Of a stretch of DNA of 64,000 bases, positions 8,335-16,488 are shown piece after piece. This DNA is from VGKP01 sp964578345 (lineage in GTDB: Archaea > Nanobdellota > Nanobdellia > Pacearchaeales > GW2011-AR1). The DNA is taken from NCBI GenBank assembly GCA_964578345.1, contig CAZOCP010000003.1, positions 4,823 to 68,822 on the forward strand. Reading direction: 5' to 3'. The notes beneath the pieces are model-generated. The model saw nothing but the letters and a program-made list of their open reading frames with translations, did not search any database and was not told the DNA's origin. Position 1 is the first letter of the stretch. Every line of letters begins with the position of its first letter. The position numbers and the translations under genes were made by a program.

Positions 8335-8442
8335 ATGTCAGAAATGCGGTACAAACCGCGGCTTTAGGGCACTGTATTCCTGAGTATCCCAACGTCCCAA
8401 ACAAACCTCTGCTTTTAAGTAGAGTTATAACAAAAGGACTTT
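8335..8442 (-). repeat. nested palindromic element, family A, inverted copy
   Basis: Read on the minus strand this aligns with 57388-57487. It has AAAGTCCTTTTGTTATAAC, an inner hairpin (ACTCTACTTAAAAGCAGAGGT, mismatched), GTTTGTTTGGGACG, GGATACTCAGGAAT and a terminal TTTCTGACAT. Stem bases are partly decayed, so this looks like an older copy. Short open frames on both strands here are by-products of the repeat. Confidence 0.85.
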
Positions 8443-8620
8443 TTGATGCCAAAGAACTTGATGAAAAAAACACCTTTTAAGATGCGCTTATTTTTTTAAT
8501 CATTAAAAACCCCAAAGTCGCTGAAAGCGAGACTATCTATTTTCCGAAGGAAAATCAAGCGCGCTTCCTCTGTGCAAAGAAGGTAACAACAATCACAATT
8601 GAGTTGAACTGCTAATTATC

Positions 8621-9613
8621 CTACTTATTCAAAGGCTTCTCTTTTGCCTTTGAATTGTCAAACCAATCAAAATACTGAAGCGCGGAATCTTTTCCCTTTT
8701 TTATTAAATCTTCTTTTTGCTCATCTTTGAGGGAAAATTGGGTTGCTTTTATTTTTCCGCAGTTGATGTATATTGTTCTATGCCAGTCTTTCTCATCAAG
8801 ATGTTTTTTATTTGCGTTGTCTATAAATCCGACAATTAGAGTTTCTACAAATCCTTTTAGATTTTTTACTTCCTCTTGATATCCTGGATTTTCTATTGTG
8901 CTTATCTCCTCTTGAGAGTCGACTCTTAAGCCAATTGTCTCTTTATTATAGATTTTCTCTTCACTATTTTTTTCTAAGTTTTTATATTCTTCCAGATATT
9001 CAGGCTTGTCAAAAATATCTATAGGATAATTGTAATATAAACCTCCATCAATAAAGAACTGCTTATTTTGTTCAACTGCTTGGAAGAAGAGAGGTATTGA
9101 AGCTGAAATTCTGACCGCATCTATTATCTTCATGTCTGGAGTGTTTTTTTTGCTCATTATAATCTCTGTTTTATTATTAAGATTAGTCCCAGTCAGATAC
9201 AATTCTTTAATTAGGCCGCCTTGATTTTCTTTTAATTCATACAACTGACGAAACGTGATATTTTCTGCAGATTTCTTCTTAAAAACTTCCTGCAGCCATT
9301 TTTTTAGTTTATCACCCTTAAACCATCCGAATCTTTTATAAAATCTTATTATATTAAATGGAATGAAAAATGAGTCGTCTTTAAAATCTGCGAAATCTGT
9401 TTTTTTAAGCAATTCGCTTATTTCTTGAGCAGTGTAACCAATGCTTAAAATAGATGCAGTGATTGCTCCAACCGAACTGCCTGCAACTCTTTCTATATTT
9501 TTTAATATGCCTTTTTCCTCCAAGACCTGCATTGCTCCGGCATAAGCGATTCCCTTTATTCCCCCGCCCTCAAAAACCAAGTTCTTAAAATTATAACTTG
9601 AATATTTTTTCAT
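8621..9613 (-). CDS. patatin-like phospholipase
   Basis: A 330-residue protein with the full patatin signature: an oxyanion-hole loop FEGGGIKGIAYAGA at residues 14-27, a nucleophile elbow GSSVG at about residue 46 and a catalytic Asp in DGGLYYN at about residue 190. These Ser-Asp dyad enzymes release fatty acids from phospholipids or other lipids. In archaea the substrate is uncertain because archaeal membranes carry ether lipids. The gene starts one base after the DNA polymerase stop codon, so the two are probably co-transcribed. No signal peptide, so it acts in the cytosol. Confidence 0.9.
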   Translation of the reverse strand: MKKYSSYNFKNLVFEGGGIKGIAYAGAMQVLEEKGILKNIERVAGSSVGAITASILSIGYTAQEISELLKKTDFADFKDDSFFIPFNIIRFYKRFGWFKGDKLKKWLQEVFKKKSAENITFRQLYELKENQGGLIKELYLTGTNLNNKTEIIMSKKNTPDMKIIDAVRISASIPLFFQAVEQNKQFFIDGGLYYNYPIDIFDKPEYLEEYKNLEKNSEEKIYNKETIGLRVDSQEEISTIENPGYQEEVKNLKGFVETLIVGFIDNANKKHLDEKDWHRTIYINCGKIKATQFSLKDEQKEDLIKKGKDSALQYFDWFDNSKAKEKPLNK

Positions 9614-9614
9614 T

Positions 9615-11939
9615 TTATAAGAGAGTTTTTTGTCTTGAATTTTTTACAATGTCTTCAAAATTTTTCCCAAGCAAAGTTAGTATCTGATCTGCAATTGGGG
9701 CTATCTGTTTTTCTATATAATGAGCGTAATTAATTTTATGCTTTCTTTTTTGTATTGGTTCAGGACCAGCAGTTGTAATGTAGTATTGTATTACATTTGA
9801 ATCAAGATTGTCTAAAAGCCGGGCTGCTTTTACATGTGGAGGAGTCGTTTTTATATATTTGCCTAATTCTTTTCTTATTGATTTTCTATAAATCAGCTTA
9901 TCATCTATTTTTCCATCTGTAATTTTTTTAATGAATTCTTTTATAAATTTCTCAACAGGCTCTCTGTGAAATACCTTAACAAGAATTTCCTTCTGGAAAT
10001 CCTGCGCAGCTTCTGTCCAGTCCCCTCTTATAGCTTCTAATCCAACAATTTCCAATATTTCTTTATTTTCTTTTTCAATAAGCCCCGCATAACGCTTTTT
10101 AGCAGCTTTTTCTTTTTCCTTATCTCTGATTTTAGGTATCATAAGAGATAAATACTGTTTTTGAAACTGCAATTCTAGAAGAGAATTTCTGCCGTACTTT
10201 TCTTTTACAAATTTAGAATAAAAAATATTTATTTCATTCTCAATTTTTTCCCCTAAAATATTTGCTTTTTCTTTCTCTAATTTTGTTTCAACAAATACAG
10301 AATCAGTATCTGAATATATAACTTTATATCCTTTTTTTTCTATTTCTACAGCAGTAAGCTTAATAAGCATTTGGCCAAAGTGAGTAATTGAATTTGCAAT
10401 ATCTAAGTTGAAATATCTGCAATTTGGTGAAGCCAAAACTCCGAAGAAAGAGTTCATAATTATTTTAATTGCGTAGCTTGCCAGCTCTCTTTTTTCTTTT
10501 TTAGCTTTTTCTCTTGCTTGATGAAGCCTCTCTATTATTTCAGGAAGAATGCCTGTTTTATTTTTGAATAGAGCGCCATTAGGAGCTTCAATAGAATCTT
10601 TTTCTTTTTTTACTATAAAAGATGCCGGGTCTATATTAAATGTCTTTATAATTGAAGGATATAGAGATTTAAAATCCAACACTAGAACGTTATGGTATAT
10701 GCCAGGCTCTGGAGATTTTACATACCCTCCTTTAATGCGCTCCTCTTTTTCTTTGTAGATAGTTGTAGGAGAAACAGTTCCAAGTTTTCTTGCTTCTCTT
10801 ATATATAAAGAGTCAAATGCTGCTATTGAGGATGTTACTCTGTTAAATGGCAAAGATGTCAACTGAGATCTCTCAAGTACAAGTTCGATTATTTTTGTCT
10901 CTTTTATGATGTCATACGCAAGCTTGCAATCCATGAGATTGTAATCCACAATTTTCTGAGGATTTTTTTTATATAATTTTTCTATTTCTTCATGCCTTCC
11001 AGATCCTTTTATGAGTTTTCCAGTTTTTAAGATCGCTTGGGCTACATCTTCTAAAGAGTACGAATCAAAGTCGGCATTTTTTATTGACGGCGCTTCTTTT
11101 ATGAAAGGATCTTTGATTAGATTAATTCCATCTAAAACTTGCCTGCCCGGCATATCTACAGATGAAGAGCGGAAGAAATTCGATTCTATTCTCATTCTGA
11201 CATTTTCTGAATTCCTCCCCAAATCAAAGCAAATACTATGTTTTTTAAAAAGGTTCTTTAGATAAACTAAATCAAAATCTATTACATTCCATCCAATTAT
11301 TATATCTGGGTCCTGTTTTATCAACTCGGCCCTGAATTTTTCTAGACAGTCTGCTTCCGTCAAACAAGATACAGTGTTCTTCAGCTTTTCTTTCGTTACC
11401 ATAAAATTTTTCTGATAATTTTCTCCATATATTCCTATACAGAACAAATCGCCTGATTCTTTACTAGATTCTATATCCATTGAAAGAATTTTTAGATTGG
11501 GCTGATAGAACTCAGCAGTTATTTCAGGATTATGATATATTCTATCGACTTTTTCTGAAGAAGAATATTCTCCATCTATATTTATTGTTGCAAAGATATC
11601 TTCGTCAATTATAAAACGCATGGCTGGCTTGATATCCGCTTCATAAGTCTCTATATTTGATTTATGTAAAAAACTTACAAGAGAGTTTATTTCTGCAGGC
11701 ACGGCTGCTGCTATCTTTACGACCTTTTCATTCTGAAAATTTACGAGGTCTGCTTCCACAACTTTATATTTTTGGAGATATTTCTCAACTTTTTTCGCAT
11801 CACTTTTTTTTATGAAAAAGTAAGGCTCTATTTTTTTAAGAGCTATAAAAGACTGTCCGTTTTCCAGCTTTCCGAATAAATGCACGATTGTTTCATTGTT
11901 ATCTATAATATAAGACGAATCTACAATACAACCTTTCAT
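9615..11939 (-). CDS. polB: family-B DNA polymerase
   Basis: A 774-residue replicative-type polymerase. The exonuclease motifs are intact: ExoI DIESSKESGD (about residue 153), ExoII GWNVIDFDLVYL and ExoIII YNLMDCKLAYD. The polymerase motifs are also intact: A (DFKSLYPSII), B (KIIMNSFFG) and C (YSDTDS). The C terminus RQKTLL resembles a PCNA-interacting motif. Length is normal for archaeal PolB (about 770-800). It synthesises DNA with proofreading. It lies divergent from the amber-interrupted ORF and FEN1, so replication genes cluster here. Confidence 0.97.
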   Translation of the reverse strand: MKGCIVDSSYIIDNNETIVHLFGKLENGQSFIALKKIEPYFFIKKSDAKKVEKYLQKYKVVEADLVNFQNEKVVKIAAAVPAEINSLVSFLHKSNIETYEADIKPAMRFIIDEDIFATINIDGEYSSSEKVDRIYHNPEITAEFYQPNLKILSMDIESSKESGDLFCIGIYGENYQKNFMVTKEKLKNTVSCLTEADCLEKFRAELIKQDPDIIIGWNVIDFDLVYLKNLFKKHSICFDLGRNSENVRMRIESNFFRSSSVDMPGRQVLDGINLIKDPFIKEAPSIKNADFDSYSLEDVAQAILKTGKLIKGSGRHEEIEKLYKKNPQKIVDYNLMDCKLAYDIIKETKIIELVLERSQLTSLPFNRVTSSIAAFDSLYIREARKLGTVSPTTIYKEKEERIKGGYVKSPEPGIYHNVLVLDFKSLYPSIIKTFNIDPASFIVKKEKDSIEAPNGALFKNKTGILPEIIERLHQAREKAKKEKRELASYAIKIIMNSFFGVLASPNCRYFNLDIANSITHFGQMLIKLTAVEIEKKGYKVIYSDTDSVFVETKLEKEKANILGEKIENEINIFYSKFVKEKYGRNSLLELQFQKQYLSLMIPKIRDKEKEKAAKKRYAGLIEKENKEILEIVGLEAIRGDWTEAAQDFQKEILVKVFHREPVEKFIKEFIKKITDGKIDDKLIYRKSIRKELGKYIKTTPPHVKAARLLDNLDSNVIQYYITTAGPEPIQKRKHKINYAHYIEKQIAPIADQILTLLGKNFEDIVKNSRQKTLL

Positions 11940-12073
11940 CTTTTTTATAATATATGTGAGTTTTTAGACATTATCTATTTCAAGAGCAAAGTTATTCTTC
12001 TTTTAATATTTATAATTTACTATATAGTAGTTACGTTAGAAAGATTTAAATAGCCGAATTATCTTTGTTTTTT

Positions 12074-12520
12074 ATGCAGCAACAAATAGAATATATTAAG
12101 GATATTGACTCGTTTGCAATAAAGGTTGTTAGAGATGCCTCTATGCCTAGGTCGCATAGAGGAGATTTGGATTTTCTTGTGATAACAGCGGAAACTATAC
12201 AACAGTCAAGCCAGATACCTGATGAATAGAGTTATTTAATTGAGCTTTCTTTTGTCAAGAGATTTTTAGGCATTGATAACCAGCGGCGCAATATAATAAA
12301 GTGCAATCTGCCGTATCTTCATTATAAAAATGAAGGAAGATGCAATCAATCTGAATACGTTTTTAATTACTTAAACAATTTGAAGAATATTTTAATATCC
12401 AAGCACAGTCTTTTCGACCAGGGCAACATTCGAATCAACGGGAACTTTTTATATGTGCCTGCTTCGTTTAAAATTCTCGATGATATGTTTACTTCTTTAT
12501 ATAGTGGTGGACTGAAATAA
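12074..12520 (+). pseudogene. ORF interrupted by an in-frame TAG
   Basis: An open frame of 148 codons has a single internal TAG at codon 52 (12227-12229) and stops at TAA 12518-12520. Both halves read like one globular protein: the N part includes the acidic stretch HRGDLDFLVI, which recalls the metal-binding DxD strand of nucleotidyltransferases; the C part has a hydrophobic pattern and no further stops. The TATA box TTTAAATA (12045-12052) sits correctly for a leaderless start at 12074. TAG is a normal stop elsewhere in the window, so a point-mutation pseudogene is more likely than recoding. Confidence 0.6.
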
Positions 12521-12545
12521 CTTACCACGAAAGCCAACATATTCC

Positions 12546-12579
12546 CAGACTCAAATGTTAACCATCCAATTTGAGTCTG
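12546..12579. terminator. perfect 11-bp hairpin before fen
   Basis: CAGACTCAAAT and ATTTGAGTCTG form a perfect stem with a 12-nt loop, directly after the amber-interrupted ORF and before the FEN1 promoter. It could be a terminator or a small orphan palindrome. No poly-T tract follows immediately. Confidence 0.45.
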
Positions 12580-12632
12580 CACTACAGTATACTCTTAGAT
12601 AAATATTTAATGTTGTCTTTTGTAAGATTTAG

Positions 12633-13640
12633 ATGGGATTACAGATTGGAGACATTGTACCAAGACGGGAGCTATCTCTCTCTGAACTTAAAGGGAAAAC
12701 AATAGCTATAGATGCTTTTAATGCAATTTATCAATTTTTAAGCTCAATAAGACAGCCGGATGGCACACCCTTAAAAGACAATAAGGGGAGAGTAACCTCC
12801 CATCTTTCAGGCTTGTTTTATAGGAATATTTCCTTATTGAGCGAAGGTATTGTACTTATTTATGTTTTTGACGGAGAGTATCATATACTAAAAGGAAAGA
12901 CGCATGAAATTAGACAGGAGGCTAAAGATATTGCGCAGGAAAAGTTTAGAACTGCTCTTGAAGAAGAGGACATTGAAGGAATGGCTAAATATTCTAGAGG
13001 CTTTACGAAACTTACTGCAGAAATGATTGCAGAAAGCAAAGAACTTCTGACTGCTATGGGTGTTGCAGTACTGCAGGCGCCAGGCGAGGGAGAGATGCAG
13101 TGCGCAGAACTTGTTAAATCAGAGCAGGCTTACGCTGTTGCAAGCCAGGATTATGACGCGTTGGTCGTAGGAGGTAAAAGGCTGATTCAAAACCTAACAT
13201 TATCACGCAAACGTAAAACTCCTTCCGGATTTGTCTATATTGCACCAGAGCTTATAGAGTATGAGAAATTACTAAATGAATTAGGAATTGATGTTGATCA
13301 GTTTATATGCCTTGCCATTTTAGTAGGAACTGATTTTAATCCGGGCGGAATTAAAGGCATTGGACCCAAGAAGGCCCTGGCTTTAGTGAGAGATAAAAAA
13401 TATCCTGTACAGATATTTAGGTCTGTTGAGGAGAAATTGGACTTTAATTGGCAGGAAGTTTTTGAGATATTCAAGAAGCCAAATGTTTCTAAAGAGAAAA
13501 ATGTTTTTCCTAAGATTGATGAAAAGAAAATAAAAGAAATTCTAGTGAATGAACATAACTTTTCACTTGAGAGAGTTGAGAAGCAGCTTGAGAAACTGCG
13601 CGATATAAGGAAAAAGAGTGCACAAAACAAATTGTTTTAA
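12633..13640 (+). CDS. fen: flap endonuclease 1
   Basis: A 335-residue structure-specific nuclease that removes 5' flaps in Okazaki fragment maturation and long-patch repair. Visible are the N-terminal XPG block (TIAIDAFNAIYQF, catalytic Asp), VFDG, the internal block GEGEMQCAELV with SQDYDAL, and the H3TH motif GTDFNPGGIKGIGPKKAL. Length fits archaeal FEN1. The C terminus QNKLF is a shortened PCNA-binding motif. The TATA-like box near 12600-12608 gives a leaderless start at this ATG. Confidence 0.97.
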   Translation: MGLQIGDIVPRRELSLSELKGKTIAIDAFNAIYQFLSSIRQPDGTPLKDNKGRVTSHLSGLFYRNISLLSEGIVLIYVFDGEYHILKGKTHEIRQEAKDIAQEKFRTALEEEDIEGMAKYSRGFTKLTAEMIAESKELLTAMGVAVLQAPGEGEMQCAELVKSEQAYAVASQDYDALVVGGKRLIQNLTLSRKRKTPSGFVYIAPELIEYEKLLNELGIDVDQFICLAILVGTDFNPGGIKGIGPKKALALVRDKKYPVQIFRSVEEKLDFNWQEVFEIFKKPNVSKEKNVFPKIDEKKIKEILVNEHNFSLERVEKQLEKLRDIRKKSAQNKLF

Positions 13641-13663
13641 TCTTTCCGCAATAAATCCTGAGT

Positions 13664-13777
13664 TGTCAAGAACCCACCACTAAAGTGGCGGGCGTGTTAG
13701 GGTTCTTGAGCACACGAGATTTGTGTTTGCTTACCCACGAACTGAAGTAGGGGGATTGCGCAAACACAAATGCTCGA
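13664..13777 (+). repeat. nested palindromic element, family B copy 3
   Basis: There are two hairpins in series. The first has arms TCAAGAACCC/GGTTCTTGA around ACCACTAAAGTGGCGG. The second has arms CGAGATTTGTGTTTGC (13715-13730) and GCAAACACAAATGCTCG (13760-13776) around CCACGAACTGAAGTAGGGGG. The order matches 607-728, with different stem sequences. It follows fen by about 25 bp. Confidence 0.8.
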
Positions 13778-13876
13778 TGTTTCAAGTCAATTTCATTTAA
13801 TCGTTCAGGTTAAGCGAAGTTTCAGCACAATAAATTTATTAAGACAAAAAGCCAAAAAGAATCAAGAAAGAAATTA

Positions 13877-14164
13877 ATGGACAACATTTTTGAAGTTATT
13901 GATAAAACAGGAAGGAAAATTAGATTGACTCATAAACAGTGGAAACATATTCAACAAGACCATCCAAATAATGTCAAAATAGAAGACATAGAAGAGGCTA
14001 TTAAGAATCCTATAAAAATTATCCAAAAAAGAATAAATTCTGCTTTTTATTATCAATATTTTAAACATAGAAAAGAACCTGCAAAATATCTTAGAGTCGT
14101 CGTTAAGTATTTAAACGATGACGGTTTTATTATAACGTCTTACTTTGTTAAGAATCCAACATGA
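13877..14164 (+). CDS. PBECR-type RNase-like toxin
   Basis: A 95-residue protein with the layout of the small Barnase-EndoU-ColicinE5/D-RelE-like nucleases: a KIRLTHKQWKHIQQDHP segment holding two His residues, a central helix IEDIEEAIKNP, a YYQYF strand and the terminal strands LRVVVKYLNDDGFIITSYF. Proteins of this pattern are often paired with DUF2283 proteins, which is the next gene here with a 4-bp ATGA overlap. It probably cuts RNA and inhibits growth when free; this is inferred from family and context. The pair lies inside a palindromic element. Confidence 0.75.
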   Translation: MDNIFEVIDKTGRKIRLTHKQWKHIQQDHPNNVKIEDIEEAIKNPIKIIQKRINSAFYYQYFKHRKEPAKYLRVVVKYLNDDGFIITSYFVKNPT

Positions 14165-14394
14165 AAGGAAAAATGAATATGTATTATGATGAAGAAGGAG
14201 ATTATTTAGAGATTTTTGCAGGCGAGCCTAGAGAAAATTATGGTGAGGATGTCGCAGAAGATATAACTTTATTTAGAGATGAAAAAACAGACGAAGTTGT
14301 AGGTATAGGAATATTAAACTTTAAAAAAAGAGCATCTGATTTGAAAGAAGTGCTTAGCAAACTTCCTGTTTCTATAAAAATAGAACCAAATTAA
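14161..14394 (+). CDS. DUF2283 family protein, likely antitoxin
   Basis: A 77-residue acidic protein with the DUF2283 pattern: a start of the type MxYYDEEGDYLEIFAGEP, then VAEDITLFRDEKTDEVVGIGILNF, a strand pair, then a helix of hydrophobic and charged residues. DUF2283 proteins are commonly encoded next to small nuclease toxins. The start codon overlaps the stop of the upstream toxin-like gene, so the two are translationally coupled. The inverted arm GCTGAAACTT begins 17 bp after the stop. Confidence 0.8.
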   Translation: MKGKMNMYYDEEGDYLEIFAGEPRENYGEDVAEDITLFRDEKTDEVVGIGILNFKKRASDLKEVLSKLPVSIKIEPN

Positions 14395-14697
14395 TTTCTT
14401 TAGTCATTAAGCTGAAACTTAAAAGAAAATGCGTTTTTACACGAAGTAAAACATTCTCGGAGAGAATGAGCACTTTCTCGCTTAGTGGAGATTAGGCGAG
14501 TCCAAAGGACCTCTTGGTGCGAACTCAGAGCCAAGAGTTAGTAAACTTGGATAAAAATTTGAGGTTGGGCGTAATTGCTGTTTGTTATCAGATTTATGGA
14601 GGGCTACAATTTTGGGGGGACGGCGCGCTATCCTCAAATATTACTATTAAATAACAACAATAAAAATATTTAAATAGTCATTATTTCTCCAAATAAT

Positions 14698-15108
14698 ATG
14701 GGATTAGAAGATATACCGAATGTACAAATATTAGAATTTAGAGATAGTGTAAAATGGAATTTTGAAAAACACCCTTCTTATAATGGAAAATTTATAGCTA
14801 TGCGAGATAAACAAGGTAAAAATTATCTTTTCTCAATAGTTTCTATTGATCCAAATGAGTTACTAATGAGACAGCATAAGGATTTGGTATATATATTTAA
14901 TATGAATGCAATAGATGATTACAATGTTTCAAATCCTGGAAGTGAATTTAATGTCACTGGGGGTGGAAAGATTAAAGTATCTTCAGAATCTGTATCTTTA
15001 TATGACAAAAGTGAAAAATATGGAGAATTTAACAGATCCGATATTGAATCCATAATCAAAGATTACATGGTAAAAAATTTGCCAAAACATACATTATCTT
15101 TTGAATAA
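14698..15108 (+). CDS. Janus/PHPT1-like phosphohistidine phosphatase family protein
   Basis: A 136-residue single-domain protein. By eye it follows the 14-kDa phosphohistidine phosphatase (Janus/Ocnus) pattern: an opening IPNVQI, a central QHKDLVYIFN matching the active-site YHADIYDK of PHPT1 with the His kept, a TGGGKIKV turn matching LGGGRI, then SLYDKSEKYGEF matching VYGYSMAYG and a last helix and strand. If right, it could remove phosphate from His or Lys of proteins. TATA-like ATTTAAATA lies about 25 bp upstream. GC-rich inverted blocks GGACGGC (14618-14624) and GCCGTCC (15153-15159) flank it. The assignment is tentative. Confidence 0.5.
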   Translation: MGLEDIPNVQILEFRDSVKWNFEKHPSYNGKFIAMRDKQGKNYLFSIVSIDPNELLMRQHKDLVYIFNMNAIDDYNVSNPGSEFNVTGGGKIKVSSESVSLYDKSEKYGEFNRSDIESIIKDYMVKNLPKHTLSFE

Positions 15109-15290
15109 TTCTCAATTCTTTTTTATATTACTCTTAAGTCTTTGGCCTTCGTGCCGTCCTGGGTGGGGGGTTGGTGAATAAGCCAGCATGAATTTAATAC
15201 AATGTTGTGATTACGTTTGAAACAGCTCTTCAAGTAAATTAGGCAACTCGAGACTCCGAGTTCGTACCTCGAGCTTCTTACAGAAGTCTG
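15109..15290. other. hairpin-rich intergenic stretch with CTCGAG motifs
   Basis: No gene is seen. A G-rich tract CTGGGTGGGGGGTTGG (15159-15174) has a partial inverted partner near 15600-15620. The segment AACTCGAG...TCGTACCTCGAGCTTCTTACAG (15244-15282) resembles 17050-17092 in the same orientation. Confidence 0.5.
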
Positions 15291-15424
15291 TTAATCGTTC
15301 AGGCTAAGCGAAGTTTTAGGCACTATTATTTCCTTGAACAACCTAAAACTTACAGCATTCATCGGTTCGAACTAAGAGAACGATTTTGGAAAAATCGAGA
15401 TGGATGCCGCTTAGTAGAGATTAA
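15291..15424 (+). repeat. family C palindromic element, copy without cargo
   Basis: The outer arms are TTAATC (15291-15296)/GATTAA (15419-15424) and CTAAGCG (15304-15310)/CGCTTAG (15408-15414). The inner hairpin AAGTTTTAGG (15311-15320)/CCTAAAACTT (15342-15351) has a 21-nt loop. A second hairpin has stem GCATTCATC (15355-15363)/GATGGATGC (15399-15407). The left arm region shares TTAATCGTTCAGG with the cargo-bearing copy at 13797. Confidence 0.8.
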
Positions 15425-15718
15425 AAGAAGTTCTAATTTACCTCTCGATAAAATAAAAAAGATTGGAGGTTCCTTCGGAATTCCAAAATCGCATTTTCGC
15501 TACGTTTAAGCTCTTTCAAAAACAGAGACGCCGTTCGGCGTTTAATCTTTGCTTAAACATAATTAACTCATTGTTCCAAGCCATTTAGGGTTTCTTTACC
15601 CCCGACCACCCACCCCTAGATTGGAGAGGGCACTTTGAAATACAAATCAGACCGCAGAACGTTGGGGGCAGAAGATGACAAACCGACAGACTTTTAAATG
15701 ATGCAAATTTATACTTGT

Positions 15719-16165
15719 ATGGCAAAGACATCTACTAAGATTTTGATTGCCGTTTTGGTTATCATTGTATTGGCCGTTGTTCTTTTCTTTGTTTTAAGGC
15801 CATCTAATAAACCTGATTTGATTATATCTAATGTTACTTTTGGTTTTGCTCAAAGTCCAGTCTACATAACAATTTCAAATATTGGTAATTCTGATGTAAC
15901 GGAAAGGGTAACTTTGTGTGTGTGGGACAAGGATTCAACAAAAGAGGCCTATAAACAAAGAACGGGAACAGAATGTAGTATGTCTGTAACCAATTATGAT
16001 CCATCTGATGCGAGTAAGAATCTAGCGATAAAAGCAGGGCAAAGCATAAATTTGACGTTCAGTAGCCTTGGAGGATACTTTCCGCCACTTAACTTCGAGA
16101 TAGATTCGGATAATGTAGTTAAAGAATCGAATGAAGATAATAATTTCTATACACTTACTCAATAA
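15719..16165 (+). CDS. membrane-anchored CARDB-like domain protein
   Basis: About 148 residues from the ATG at 15719, which I prefer to 15698 because TATA-like CTTTTAAAT lies 25-30 bp before it. The N terminus MAKTSTKILIAVLVIIVLAVV is a signal anchor. The rest is an extracellular beta-sandwich of CARDB type: KPDLIISNVTF, ITISNIGNSDV, AIKAGQSINLTF and a final DNVVKESNEDNN, the usual CARDB closing motif. Likely surface-exposed and involved in adhesion or protein contact. It is the first gene of the cassette with inverted-repeat ends. Confidence 0.75.
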   Translation: MAKTSTKILIAVLVIIVLAVVLFFVLRPSNKPDLIISNVTFGFAQSPVYITISNIGNSDVTERVTLCVWDKDSTKEAYKQRTGTECSMSVTNYDPSDASKNLAIKAGQSINLTFSSLGGYFPPLNFEIDSDNVVKESNEDNNFYTLTQ

Positions 16166-16179
16166 TCTTAATCTCTAAA

Positions 16180-16488
16180 ATGGCTAACAAAAAGTTTCTA
16201 GCAGGAATGGAAGAAACTAAGACTGGATATAAATTTAATCCCGTCAAATTTGGAATTTCTGGTTTGTTGCAAATCTTGATAGGAATTGTCTTACTTGTTT
16301 TAGGAGCATATAATCAAATTTTTGCAATTTTATTCTTAATTTATCTTATATTTATAATAGTTCTCCATTTTAAAGGTATGAAACAATATTTTACTTCAAT
16401 TATCTCAAAAAGCAAAGAAAGTAATTATAAATTCAGTTTTGAAAGTAAGGGACCATTCGAAGAAAAGGAGATCAAATTTAAAAGATGA
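16180..16488 (+). CDS. small membrane protein in inverted-repeat cassette
   Basis: A 102-residue protein with two closely spaced hydrophobic helices at about residues 28-63 and a charged C-terminal tail (FEEKEIKFKR). It starts 14 bp after the CARDB-like gene and overlaps the next gene by 4 bp, so the three are one operon. No family recognised. A complex with the next membrane protein is plausible from the overlap. Confidence 0.65.
   Translation: MANKKFLAGMEETKTGYKFNPVKFGISGLLQILIGIVLLVLGAYNQIFAILFLIYLIFIIVLHFKGMKQYFTSIISKSKESNYKFSFESKGPFEEKEIKFKR

Larger units (their letters stand above)
13797..14495 (+). repeat. family C palindromic element carrying a toxin-antitoxin-like operon
   Basis: The outer arms TAATC/GATTA and TTAAGCG (13810-13816)/CGCTTAG (14479-14485) close the element. 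Inside, AAGTTTCAGC (13817-13826) and GCTGAAACTT (14411-14420) form a perfect 10-bp inverted repeat enclosing two complete genes. Smaller hairpins lie between the right inner arm and the outer arm. The sibling at 15291-15424 has the same outer arms but only a 21-nt loop between its inner arms. Confidence 0.75.

Noticed and set aside
8289..8480. 63-codon open frame on the plus strand (and 64 on the minus strand)
   Set aside because: Both are contained in the family A palindromic copy; inverted repeats keep frames open on both strands. The TATA box there belongs to the minus-strand gene at 7725-8282.
12227..12229. Pyrrolysine codon
   Set aside because: TAG is the normal stop of other genes here and no pylT or PylRS gene is visible; a nonsense mutation is simpler.
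14496..14697. RNase P RNA, SRP RNA or other stable RNA in the GC-richer gap
   Set aside because: I looked for the conserved cores of these RNAs and saw none; the hairpins (CTCTTGG/CCAAGAG and others) fit the palindromic debris of the island.
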